64,000 nucleotides of DNA from Halorussus rarus. GTDB taxonomy: Archaea > Halobacteriota > Halobacteria > Halobacteriales > Haladaptataceae. The notes under the pieces were generated by a model that saw nothing but the letters and a program-made list of their open reading frames with translations, searched no databases and was not told the origin of the DNA. The stretch is taken from the NCBI RefSeq assembly GCF_003369835.1, contig NZ_QPMJ01000001.1, positions 930,001 through 994,000 on the forward strand, read 5' to 3'. The position numbers and the translations under genes are program-made. Position 1 is the stretch's first letter. Each line of letters starts with the position of its first letter. Positions 57,097 to 64,000 of this stretch are shown here, piece after piece.

Positions 57097-58512
57097 ATGA
57101 GCGACGACGAGGACTACCGGATCGAGCAGGACAGCCTCGGAGAGATGCAGGTGCCCGCCGACGCCTACTGGGGCGCCCAGACCCAGCGCGCGCTCGGGAA
57201 CTTCCCCATCTCGGGCATCACCTTCGGCCGCCGGTTCGTGCGGGCGCTCGGCGTCGTCAAGAAGGCCGCCGCCGAGGCCAACCGCGACCTCGAACTGGTC
57301 CCGGAGGAGAAGGCCGACGCCGTCGTCGAGGCCGCCGACGAGGTCATCGCCGGCGAGCACGACGACCAGTTCCCCGTCGACGTGTTCCAGACCGGGTCGG
57401 GCACCTCGACGAACATGAACGCCAACGAGGTCATCGCCAACCGCGCGACCGAGATCTACGGCGGCGAGGTCGGCACGCGCGAGATCCACCCCAACGACCA
57501 CGTCAACTTCGGGCAGTCGTCCAACGACGTCATCCCGACCGCGATGCACGTCGCGTCGCTCGAAGCGGTCGAGAAGGACCTGCTGCCCGCGCTCGACCAG
57601 CTCCGCGAGGCGCTCGAGGACAAAGAAGCGGAGTTCGACGGCGTGGTCAAGACCGGTCGGACCCACCTCCAGGACGCCACGCCGGTCCGGCTCGGCCAGG
57701 AGTTCGGCGGCTACCGCACCCAGGTCGAGAAGGGCCTCGCCCGGCTCGACCACGTCAGGGACCACCTCTCGGAACTGGCCCTCGGCGGCACCGCGGTCGG
57801 CACCGGCCTCAACACCCATCCGGACTTCCCGGAGAAGGCCGCGGCGTACATCTCCGAGGAGACCGGCGTCGAGTTCCGCGAGGCCGACAACCACTTCGAG
57901 GCCCAGGCCGCCCACGACGCGATGAGCGAGGCCCACGGTGCGCTCCGGACCATCGCGGGGTCGCTCAACAAGATCGCCAACGACCTCCGACTGCTCGCCT
58001 CCGGCCCCCGTAACGGCCTGGGCGAGCTCGAACAGCCCGAGAACCAGCCCGGCAGCTCCATCATGCCCGGCAAGATCAACCCCGTCGTCGCCGAGGCTGT
58101 CAACCAGGTCCACAAGCAGGTCGTCGGCAACGACGCCGCGGTGAGCGCGGGCGCCGCCGAGGGCCAGATCGACCTCAACCTCTACAAGCCGGTGCTGGCG
58201 CACAACTTCCTCCAGTCGGCCGAACTGCTCGCGAACGGCTCGGAGGTGTTCGCCGAGAAGTTCGTCCGGAAGCTGGAGGCCAACGAGGAGCACGTCGAGA
58301 AGCAGGTCGAGCAGAGCATGGCGCTGGCCACCGCACTCAACCCCCACATTGGCTACGACAAGGCCAGCGACGCCGCCAAGACCGCGCTCAAGGAGGGCAA
58401 GACGGTCAAGCAGGTCGTCGTCGAGAAGGGCTACCTCAGCGAGGAGGAGGCCGACGAGGTCATCGACCCCGAGGCGATGACCCACCGGGGCATCCTCGGC
58501 AGCGACGACTGA
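57097..58512 (+). CDS. fumC: Class II fumarate hydratase
   Basis: This 471-residue TCA-cycle enzyme interconverts fumarate and malate. It has the superfamily signature GSSIMPGKINP, GTGLNTHPDFPEKAA, and the GSGTSTNMNANEVIANRA and HPNDHVNFGQSSNDVIPTAM regions with the catalytic His/Ser. Length and motifs are standard for FumC. Start at 57097 is chosen because it gives the family N-terminus and a promoter box lies about 30 bases upstream; the extra upstream codons are not protein-like. Confidence 0.96.
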   Translation: MSDDEDYRIEQDSLGEMQVPADAYWGAQTQRALGNFPISGITFGRRFVRALGVVKKAAAEANRDLELVPEEKADAVVEAADEVIAGEHDDQFPVDVFQTGSGTSTNMNANEVIANRATEIYGGEVGTREIHPNDHVNFGQSSNDVIPTAMHVASLEAVEKDLLPALDQLREALEDKEAEFDGVVKTGRTHLQDATPVRLGQEFGGYRTQVEKGLARLDHVRDHLSELALGGTAVGTGLNTHPDFPEKAAAYISEETGVEFREADNHFEAQAAHDAMSEAHGALRTIAGSLNKIANDLRLLASGPRNGLGELEQPENQPGSSIMPGKINPVVAEAVNQVHKQVVGNDAAVSAGAAEGQIDLNLYKPVLAHNFLQSAELLANGSEVFAEKFVRKLEANEEHVEKQVEQSMALATALNPHIGYDKASDAAKTALKEGKTVKQVVVEKGYLSEEEADEVIDPEAMTHRGILGSDD

Positions 58513-58516
58513 GTCG

Positions 58517-60547
58517 CTACTCGGCGGTGGTCGTCCCACCGGCGCCAGTGGTCGTCTCGCTCCCCGACTCGGGCGGTTCGTCGTTCGTCCCCGGGACGCC
58601 CCGGCCCTCGAAGAAGTCGCCGGCCCACTGTGCGATCCAGATGTCCTGGTTGGCGAGGTACAGCGCCTGCGCCGTCGTGAACCGGTCGTTCGACACCGAC
58701 CACTCGTCGGCGTCGGTGTCGTAGGTGACCTCCGTGTTGTACACCGCAGCCTGCCCGAACTCCCCGCCGGCGTCCTGCGGGAGCGGGAGGGCGTACTCGG
58801 CGTCCTCGCTCCGCGACTGCGGGCGCTCGGCGCGCTGGAGTCGCCCGCGGTTGAACGTCTGGTTGAAGTACGACGCGTACTTCTCCCGCGCGCCGCCGAT
58901 GCCGAGGACGGCGTCGGCCGCGTTGACGCCGCCGGTGATGTCGCCGGCGTCCCGCGCGGTGACGGTGTACGTTCCGTCGCCGGTGCCGTCGGCGAAGGTG
59001 CCAGCCCCCTCGTCCCAGAGGTCCTCCAGAAGATACGTGAGGACGGGTCGGGCCATCTCCTCGCGGTCCACGCCCGGAATCTGGGAGGCCCAGAGCAGCC
59101 CCTGACCGACCGCTCCCTGTGCGGCCGCCCGGTTCCCGGACTCGACCGAGAGCGCGCCGCCGTCGCGGAGTCGCTCCTCGACCGCACTCGCGAGGCCCTC
59201 GGCGTACTCCGTGGCCCGATTCCGGAGCTCCTCGCTCCCGGCGTGAGTCCCGTACCAGCCGACCGCGCCGAGCATCACGCCGAGGTCCCGGACCGAGCCC
59301 ATCTCCAGCACGGCCTCGGGCGGAAACGCCTCGAACGTCGTCTTCGCCATCCCGTCGGTGAGCCGCTGGATCTTCTCGGCCGGAATCAACGGTTCGGGGT
59401 TGACGTAGCCGTACCACCCGCCCTTCGCGAGGCTGGTCATGTCCGAGAGGAACCACAGCATCGCTGCGTGTTGCATCGGCCGCGCCGTGGCGTCCACCAC
59501 CTCGCCCGTGTTCGGGTTGAAGCCGGAGACGAGCTCGAGGGTGTCGTCGCCCCTCGTGAGCGCGCCGTTGCCGTCCGGCCCGCCCTCGATCAGCGTGGCG
59601 TTGATGGCGATCTGTGCGACGGTCGCGAGCAGTTGCGTCCGGAACTTCGGGGCCATCCCTCCCGGGAGCTTGTCGAAGTGCGCCTGGAAGTTCTTCGCCC
59701 ACGTCACCCCCTTCAGGTGGGTCCACGCCACCGACGCCGGGCTCACCACGCCCGACATCTCCGACTCGTCCCACGCCATCGTGTCGGCGTGGATGCGCTC
59801 GACGTCCGCGCTGAACGGCGCGACCGGCTGCTGGGTGAACTGCGGGTCGCCCTCGGTGAACGGCGCCATGTTCAGGTTCGGGTTCCTGATGGGCGGCCGG
59901 TCGACGTCGGCGTTCTGCAGTATCCCCCGCAGTCGCTGCTCGAACATCTGCTGCTGTTGCTCGTTGTGCGGGAACAACACCCCGACGCCGCTCACCGCGA
60001 TGGTGGTGTTCATGTTGTACAGCGAGTACCAGTAGGAGTCCCAGGTCGCGTCCTGACAGTTGTAGGCCGCCTGCTGTGTCGTCTGCGTGGTCTGTGTCGC
60101 GCCACCCCCGGCCTGGATGTCGCCAACCATGGTCGAGGGATGAACCGTACAGACGTACCGGTCCATCTCCTCCGACGCCGTGAAGGAGAGCGTTCGCGTC
60201 TCCCCCTGGTTCGACATCGTCTCCGTACTCGCGACGTCGTCGCCGTCGGCGTCCGTGATGGTGAAGTTGTGCGGCGCGCCGTCGAGGTTCTCCCAGACGA
60301 CCTCGTACTCGGTCCCCGGTCGAAGCGTCAACGTCGGGTTCGTCTCGCTCTCGATGGACGCCGGTGCGCGGCCCTGCCACCCCTGGATGCGGCCGCCGAG
60401 TTCGTACCTGGTCGCGTCGTCCTGTCCGGCTGCGAGTCCGCCGAGGCCGCCGACTGCGCCCACCGCTCCCGTCGCGACCGCCCCGCGAAGGAATCGCCGT
60501 CTCGAAGCCGGTTTCGTACGGAATCCGCCGTTCGCGTCGTCTGTCAT
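58517..60547 (-). CDS. Tat-exported type-1 copper protein fused to a large unknown domain
   Basis: This 676-residue protein has a twin-Arg signal (SRRRFLRGAVATGAVG, about 16-31), then a halocyanin-like cupredoxin domain (about 45-145). All four type-1 copper ligands are in place: His93 in APHNFTI, then Cys133, His136 and Met140 in YVCTVHPSTM. Residues about 165-640 form a helical domain with repeated long helices (FRTQLLATVAQIAINATLIE, AVEERLRDGGALSVESGN) that I do not recognise; an alpha-alpha barrel is possible. The end is a Thr/Gly/Glu tail. It may be an electron carrier built into an extracellular enzyme. Confidence 0.8.
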   Translation of the reverse strand: MTDDANGGFRTKPASRRRFLRGAVATGAVGAVGGLGGLAAGQDDATRYELGGRIQGWQGRAPASIESETNPTLTLRPGTEYEVVWENLDGAPHNFTITDADGDDVASTETMSNQGETRTLSFTASEEMDRYVCTVHPSTMVGDIQAGGGATQTTQTTQQAAYNCQDATWDSYWYSLYNMNTTIAVSGVGVLFPHNEQQQQMFEQRLRGILQNADVDRPPIRNPNLNMAPFTEGDPQFTQQPVAPFSADVERIHADTMAWDESEMSGVVSPASVAWTHLKGVTWAKNFQAHFDKLPGGMAPKFRTQLLATVAQIAINATLIEGGPDGNGALTRGDDTLELVSGFNPNTGEVVDATARPMQHAAMLWFLSDMTSLAKGGWYGYVNPEPLIPAEKIQRLTDGMAKTTFEAFPPEAVLEMGSVRDLGVMLGAVGWYGTHAGSEELRNRATEYAEGLASAVEERLRDGGALSVESGNRAAAQGAVGQGLLWASQIPGVDREEMARPVLTYLLEDLWDEGAGTFADGTGDGTYTVTARDAGDITGGVNAADAVLGIGGAREKYASYFNQTFNRGRLQRAERPQSRSEDAEYALPLPQDAGGEFGQAAVYNTEVTYDTDADEWSVSNDRFTTAQALYLANQDIWIAQWAGDFFEGRGVPGTNDEPPESGSETTTGAGGTTTAE

Positions 60548-60681
60548 TGCTTCTCGTACCCCCGGAGAGCGTACCGCGGTCGCACTGATAAGTCGGGGGC
60601 GGATGCGCAATTCGAATGCACAACCGCCGCCGACCGAAACGCCCACCAGTCGTTTCAGGCGTGCTACCGTGCCGCTAGTGC

Positions 60682-61080
60682 ATGTCCGACCGAGACACCG
60701 CTACCTTCGACATGACGCGCAACGAGGCGCGGGTCGTCATCGCCGCGCTCTCCGACGAGGAGATGACCGCCTCCGGCGACCGGGCCGTTCGGCTCCAGAA
60801 CGTCCAGGACCACCTCGCGGCCGAGTTCGACTTCGACGAGCACCGGGGCGTCGAGAAGGGCGAGATGGCGGCGGGCGACGACGGCGGCTGGCTCGACAAC
60901 GACGCCATCTTCGGCGACAACGACCCCGACGACACCGAGGAGATTCAACTCTCGCGCGCCGAGGCCGACGTAGTGCTGGACTCGCTCGCCGATTTCGAAC
61001 TGGATGAGACCCACGAGAACGCCGGAACGGCCGAGAACGTGCGCGAGCGCGTCGCGGACGCCTTCGACGACAGCCGGTAG
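60682..61080 (+). CDS. Acidic hypothetical protein
   Basis: This 132-residue acidic soluble protein has two similar halves: FDMTRNEARVVIAALSDEEM (about 9-28) and IQLSRAEADVVLDSLADFEL (about 87-107). Each is followed by a helical end, which suggests an internal duplication. No known domain is recognised. It is divergent from the copper protein gene. Confidence 0.68.
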   Translation: MSDRDTATFDMTRNEARVVIAALSDEEMTASGDRAVRLQNVQDHLAAEFDFDEHRGVEKGEMAAGDDGGWLDNDAIFGDNDPDDTEEIQLSRAEADVVLDSLADFELDETHENAGTAENVRERVADAFDDSR

Positions 61081-61102
61081 CGGACTCCTCCGAAGCCCGG
61101 AC

Positions 61103-61804
61103 TCAGAACGGGAGTGCGGCCGTAATCGCGCCGGCGATGGTCCCGACGACCGCCTCCCAGACCGAGAAGCCCGTGAGGATCTGGAGGACGGCGTCCAGCC
61201 CGAAGAACAGGAACAGCGCCGCGCCGGCGTAGTGGGCCTTCCGGACGTCGAACGAGTGGGAGAACTTGTGGAAGAAGAACGCGTTGGCGATGCTGACCGG
61301 GATGATGGCCAGCATCTCGCCCGCCCAGATGGCCGGGCTCGCGCCGTACTGGACCGCCAGCCCGATGGTGACGAGCTGGGTCTTGTCGCCGAACTCCCCG
61401 GCCGCCATCATGGCGAAGATGGGGAGGAACCCGCCGAGCGCGTTCGGGACGTCGCGGCCGAACACCGACACGTCGAGGTCGCCGGCGCCCATGACGCCGC
61501 CGTCGGTCTCGGCGGGAGCCTCCCCCGGGTCGGGGGCCGACCGGACTAGCAGGGCGGCGAACAGTAGGAACAGCACTGCGGTGAACGCCGTGAGCACGAC
61601 CGGCGGGAGCGCGCCCTTGAGCGCGCTCCCGAACCAGATCTCGAGCGCGGTCCACCCGGCGAACGCGCTGCCGGCGGCCGCGACGACGACCCAGGGGTCG
61701 TAGCGGGTCGCGAGACCGGCGATGATGAACTGGACCTTCTCGCCGGGCAGGACGGCCAGCTGGGCGGTGAACGCCACGACGAGGATCTCGAGCCAGCCGG
61801 TCAT
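61103..61804 (-). CDS. GDT1/TMEM165 (UPF0016) cation transporter
   Basis: This 233-residue, six-to-seven-helix membrane protein of the UPF0016/GDT1 family exports Mn2+ or Ca2+ in other organisms. The second half carries the intact ExGDKT motif (GEFGDKTQLV, Glu137-Thr142). The first half has LPGEKVQF at the matching place, so one half keeps only part of the motif. A good ribosome site (GGAGGTGA, seven bases before ATG) supports the start. The metal-regulator-like dyad at 61890-61905 lies just upstream of its promoter box. Confidence 0.9.
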   Translation of the reverse strand: MTGWLEILVVAFTAQLAVLPGEKVQFIIAGLATRYDPWVVVAAAGSAFAGWTALEIWFGSALKGALPPVVLTAFTAVLFLLFAALLVRSAPDPGEAPAETDGGVMGAGDLDVSVFGRDVPNALGGFLPIFAMMAAGEFGDKTQLVTIGLAVQYGASPAIWAGEMLAIIPVSIANAFFFHKFSHSFDVRKAHYAGAALFLFFGLDAVLQILTGFSVWEAVVGTIAGAITAALPF

Positions 61805-61883
61805 CGGCGTCTCACCTCCGCGGAGAAGTCCGAGACCGAGCGGTGGCCGCGAGAGCGGGCACCGACTGTAGACAGCATAGTTG

Positions 61884-61891
61884 GTATAATT
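61884..61891 (-). promoter_or_regulatory. TATA box for the GDT1 gene
   Basis: AATTATAC on the minus strand predicts transcription starting near 61860 and a leader of about 55 bases with a strong Shine-Dalgarno. Confidence 0.6.
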
Positions 61892-61905
61892 TAGATTCGT
61901 CTAAA
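61890..61905. promoter_or_regulatory. DtxR/MntR-like dyad at the GDT1 promoter
   Basis: TTTAGATTCGTCTAAA has perfect 6-bp arms (TTTAGA/TCTAAA) and a 4-base centre. Its length and T-A-G/C-T-A pattern resemble operators of Mn/Fe-dependent DtxR-family repressors. It overlaps the TATA box by two bases on the BRE side. Confidence 0.6.
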
Positions 61906-61994
61906 CCAAAAAGGTTGTCGCTCTAATCACCGGGTCCGGGACGCCCTCTCCCGAGTCGCGGGGCCTTGAACCCGTGAGCGCTCTCGACCTCGAT

Positions 61995-62942
61995 TCACCA
62001 GTTCCGACTGCTCTCGAGGTAGAGGTGCGCGAGCGCGAGGCCGAACACGGGGAACAGCACCGCACCCACGGCGGCCCCGACGATGGCGGGCGCGACGTCG
62101 TACGGTCCGCCGAACGCCGCCGCCACGTAGTCCGAGCCCAGGACGACGAGGAGGTAGGCGACCGCCACGACGAACATCTTCCGGGCGTTCTCGCGGGTCG
62201 CGCGCCACCCGGCCCGGACGCTGGCGAGGGGGCCGGCCCGGTCGACGACGCAGGCCTGGAACGCGAGCAGGAGGCGGTCGAGGAGGTACGCCGGCACGAC
62301 CAGCAGCGCCAGCCCCGGGAGATAGCGCTCGCTCTCCATCGCGGCGTACGACGGGAGCCCGCCGAACGCGACCAGCACTCCCACGGCGACCGCCGTGCCG
62401 GCCAATGCCGGAAGTCGCTTCGTCGCGGCGACCACCCGGGCGCCGAGCGGCCGGGCCTCGGCGGTCAGCGTCTCGCCGGCCACCGCGTCGGCGGCGGTCA
62501 GCGAGAACGCGCCGGCCGCGACCGCGAGGGCGAGGAACTGGGCGAGGTACGCCGGGAGCACCCAGTCGGCGACCTCGAGGTCGGCGGTGGGCGACGACCG
62601 GGTGACGCCGGCCACCGCGACGACCGCCGGGAGCCCCGCGGCGAGCGCGACCCCAAACAGTTCCCGGCGGTGCCGCGCGACCCCCCACGACCACCGGAGG
62701 GTGTCGAGCACGTCGAGTTTCCGGACGTGGACGCGGGGGGACCGCCGGGCGGAACGGTCCTCGGAATCAGAGTGGTCGACGGAGCTGTCCGCGGCCGCGG
62801 GGTTGCGGGCGTCGCGGGCGCCACCGTCGTCGACAGGGGAGTGGCCGGTCGTGCTGCCGTCGAGTCCGGTCGCGTCTCGGCGTCCGCGGTCGCGGTCGCG
62901 CTCGACGGACTCGCGCCCGGTTCCGTCCCGCCGGTCGTCCAT
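61995..62942 (-). CDS. Polytopic membrane protein, unknown (DUF7847-like)
   Basis: This 315-residue protein has a long soluble Asp/Ser/Arg N-terminus (1-75), then VLDTLRWSWGVARHRRELFGVAL leading into about six helices, with RAGWRATRENARKMFVVAVA before the last pair. The design resembles the proteins at 9565 and 14549 in this window. A GATATAAATTT-type box gives a leaderless promoter. Function unknown. Confidence 0.72.
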   Translation of the reverse strand: MDDRRDGTGRESVERDRDRGRRDATGLDGSTTGHSPVDDGGARDARNPAAADSSVDHSDSEDRSARRSPRVHVRKLDVLDTLRWSWGVARHRRELFGVALAAGLPAVVAVAGVTRSSPTADLEVADWVLPAYLAQFLALAVAAGAFSLTAADAVAGETLTAEARPLGARVVAATKRLPALAGTAVAVGVLVAFGGLPSYAAMESERYLPGLALLVVPAYLLDRLLLAFQACVVDRAGPLASVRAGWRATRENARKMFVVAVAYLLVVLGSDYVAAAFGGPYDVAPAIVGAAVGAVLFPVFGLALAHLYLESSRNW

Positions 62943-62964
62943 GCGGCGTCGTTCACGAACGGCT

Positions 62965-62975
62965 GATATAAATTT
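62965..62975 (-). promoter_or_regulatory. TATA box for the membrane protein at 61995
   Basis: AAATTTATATC on the minus strand lies 23-33 bases before the ATG at 62942. Confidence 0.6.
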
Positions 62976-63030
62976 CGCGGAGGCGGCGCGGGCGAGCGCG
63001 CTGCACTGCCGCGCCGTGGTCGGGTCGGCC

Positions 63031-64000
63031 TCAGTCCATCGACTCGCCGCTCCCCATCCCCTCCCGGGCGACCCGGGCGCTGGCCTGCTCGACGAACTCG
63101 TCGGGCAGGCGGTCGATCTCGCCGGCCTGGACCCGCCAGAGGTTGGCGTACAGCCCCTCCTCGGCCAGCAGTTGCTCGTGGGTGCCCCGCTGGACGATGC
63201 GGCCGTCCTCGACCACGAGGATGGTGTCGGCGTCGCGCACCGTCGAGAGCCGGTGAGCGATGACGAAGGTCGTGCGGTCGGCCGCCAGCTTGTCGATGGA
63301 CTGCTGGATGAGCATCTCGGTCTCGGTGTCGACCGCGGAGGTCGCCTCGTCGAAGACGAGAATCTCCGGGCGCTGGAGGATGGTCCGCGCGATGGCGACC
63401 CGCTGGCGCTGGCCCCCCGACAGCTTCACGCCGCGCTCGCCGATGTCGGTGTCGTAGCCCGCCGAGAGGTTCCGGACGAACTCGTGGGCCTCCGCCCGTT
63501 TCGCGGCCTCGACGACCTCCTCGCGGCTCGCGTCGAAGCTCCCGTACCGGATGTTCTCCGCGACCGTCCCGTCGAACAGGAAGTTGTCCTGGCCGACGTA
63601 CCCCATCGACCGCCGGAGGCTGGCGATGGTCACGTCGCGTACGTCCGTCCCGTCGATCCGTACCGCGCCCTCGTCGACGTCGTAGAGGCGCAGCAGCAGT
63701 TTGACGATGGTCGTCTTGCCCGCGCCGGTCGGGCCCACGATGCCGACAGTCTCCCCGGGTTCGGCCTCGAAGTCGACGTCCTCGAGGACAAATTCGTCCT
63801 CGTACCCGAACGAGACGTCGTCGAACTCGACCCGGCCCTCGACGTCGCCGAGGTCGGTGGCGTCGGGCGCGTCCTCGATGCCGACCGGGAGGCTCATCAG
63901 CCCGAGAATGCGCTTGGTCGAGGCCTTCGCGTCCTCGTAGCGCTCGACGATGTTGCCCATCTGGGCGAGGGGGTTGACCATGCGCTGGGTCAGCAGCAGG
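63031..64000 (-). CDS. ABC exporter with ATPase domain (partial, C-terminal part)
   Basis: The gene runs in from beyond 64000. Visible is the end of the membrane domain (QRMVNPLAQMGNIVERYEDA) and a full ATPase domain with Walker A GPTGAGKT, Q-loop GYVGQDNFLFDG, signature KLSGGQRQR, Walker B ILVFDEATSAVDTET and H-loop IAHRLS. A short acidic C-terminal extension follows. It is of the exporter type with membrane and ATPase parts in one chain (multidrug/lipid ABCB-like); substrate unknown. Confidence 0.92.
   Translation of the reverse strand, partial: LLLTQRMVNPLAQMGNIVERYEDAKASTKRILGLMSLPVGIEDAPDATDLGDVEGRVEFDDVSFGYEDEFVLEDVDFEAEPGETVGIVGPTGAGKTTIVKLLLRLYDVDEGAVRIDGTDVRDVTIASLRRSMGYVGQDNFLFDGTVAENIRYGSFDASREEVVEAAKRAEAHEFVRNLSAGYDTDIGERGVKLSGGQRQRVAIARTILQRPEILVFDEATSAVDTETEMLIQQSIDKLAADRTTFVIAHRLSTVRDADTILVVEDGRIVQRGTHEQLLAEEGLYANLWRVQAGEIDRLPDEFVEQASARVAREGMGSGESMD

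Noticed and set aside
61801-61878. A 25-codon upstream frame (MLSTVGARSR...) whose stop overlaps the GDT1 start as ATGA
   Set aside because: Its ATG lies only about six bases after the best TATA box, so it is probably outside the transcript. The composition is not protein-like. The GGAGGTGA inside it serves the GDT1 start.
1-64000. Search for insertion sequences, integrases, CRISPR arrays, rRNA and tRNA genes
   Set aside because: No transposase-like motifs, no regularly spaced ~30-bp repeats and no GTTCRANNC T-loop in a foldable cloverleaf were seen by eye; a tRNAscan and ISfinder search would be decisive.

Overview
This window is a piece of a haloarchaeal (class Halobacteria) chromosome. 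Three things point there. The DNA is very GC-rich. The proteins are strongly acidic. The gene set is typical: topoisomerase VI, a 20S proteasome beta subunit, the proteasome-activating ATPase PAN, ATP-dependent DNA ligase, HalOD1, DUF7282, BolA, dodecin and YchF-type GTPase. Many genes have a TTTA- or TTAT-type box 25-32 nt before the start codon, as expected for the largely leaderless transcripts of this group. I saw no rRNA, tRNA, insertion sequence, integrase or CRISPR array, so this looks like ordinary chromosome with a few accessory patches.

Layout. 1-1.6 kb: end of top6B and all of top6A, followed by a short repeated tail. 1.7-9.2 kb: small TOBE and zinc-ribbon proteins, a metallo-beta-lactamase-fold hydrolase, a methyltransferase, a Na+/Ca2+-exchanger-like protein and DNA ligase. 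9.4-15.3 kb: a membrane-protein operon, a large glutamate-cysteine-ligase-like protein, and a PQQ-type beta-propeller protein coupled to a membrane protein. 15.4-21.8 kb: psmB, a 55-residue membrane protein, UPF0212, an XRE-CBS regulator, a DUF6498 protein, an aminotransferase and a UbiA prenyltransferase. 22-29.9 kb: a methyltransferase, a DUF7282 secreted protein, an epoxide-hydrolase-like enzyme, an M48 protease, a YchF-type GTPase, dodecin and a wHTH-GNAT protein.

30-36.4 kb: a four-gene electron-transfer-flavoprotein operon (fixA, fixB, fused fixCX, plus an unknown), with a perfect dyad just downstream of its promoter box, then a bactofilin-like polymer-forming protein and two tiny genes. 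36.6-42.7 kb: a BASS-type transporter, PAN, a divergent wHTH regulator, a membrane HExxH protein, a HalOD1/small Cys protein pair, BolA and an AGE-family epimerase. 43-49.9 kb: a tightly overlapping DUF4129 / unknown / DUF58 / membrane gene run, followed by a 1074-residue beta-helix/PKD surface protein. 50-58.5 kb: a nitrilase-family enzyme, a complete carbohydrate-type ABC importer and fumarase. 58.5-64 kb: a Tat-exported type-1 copper protein fused to a large unknown domain, a GDT1/TMEM165-type cation transporter with a DtxR/MntR-like dyad at its promoter, a membrane protein, and the end of an ABC exporter.

The stretches most worth following are the GDT1 promoter dyad, the fix operon with its dyad and extra gene, the DUF58 cluster with its beta-helix neighbour, the cupredoxin fusion, and the structured, apparently non-coding segment at 16.48-16.80 kb.
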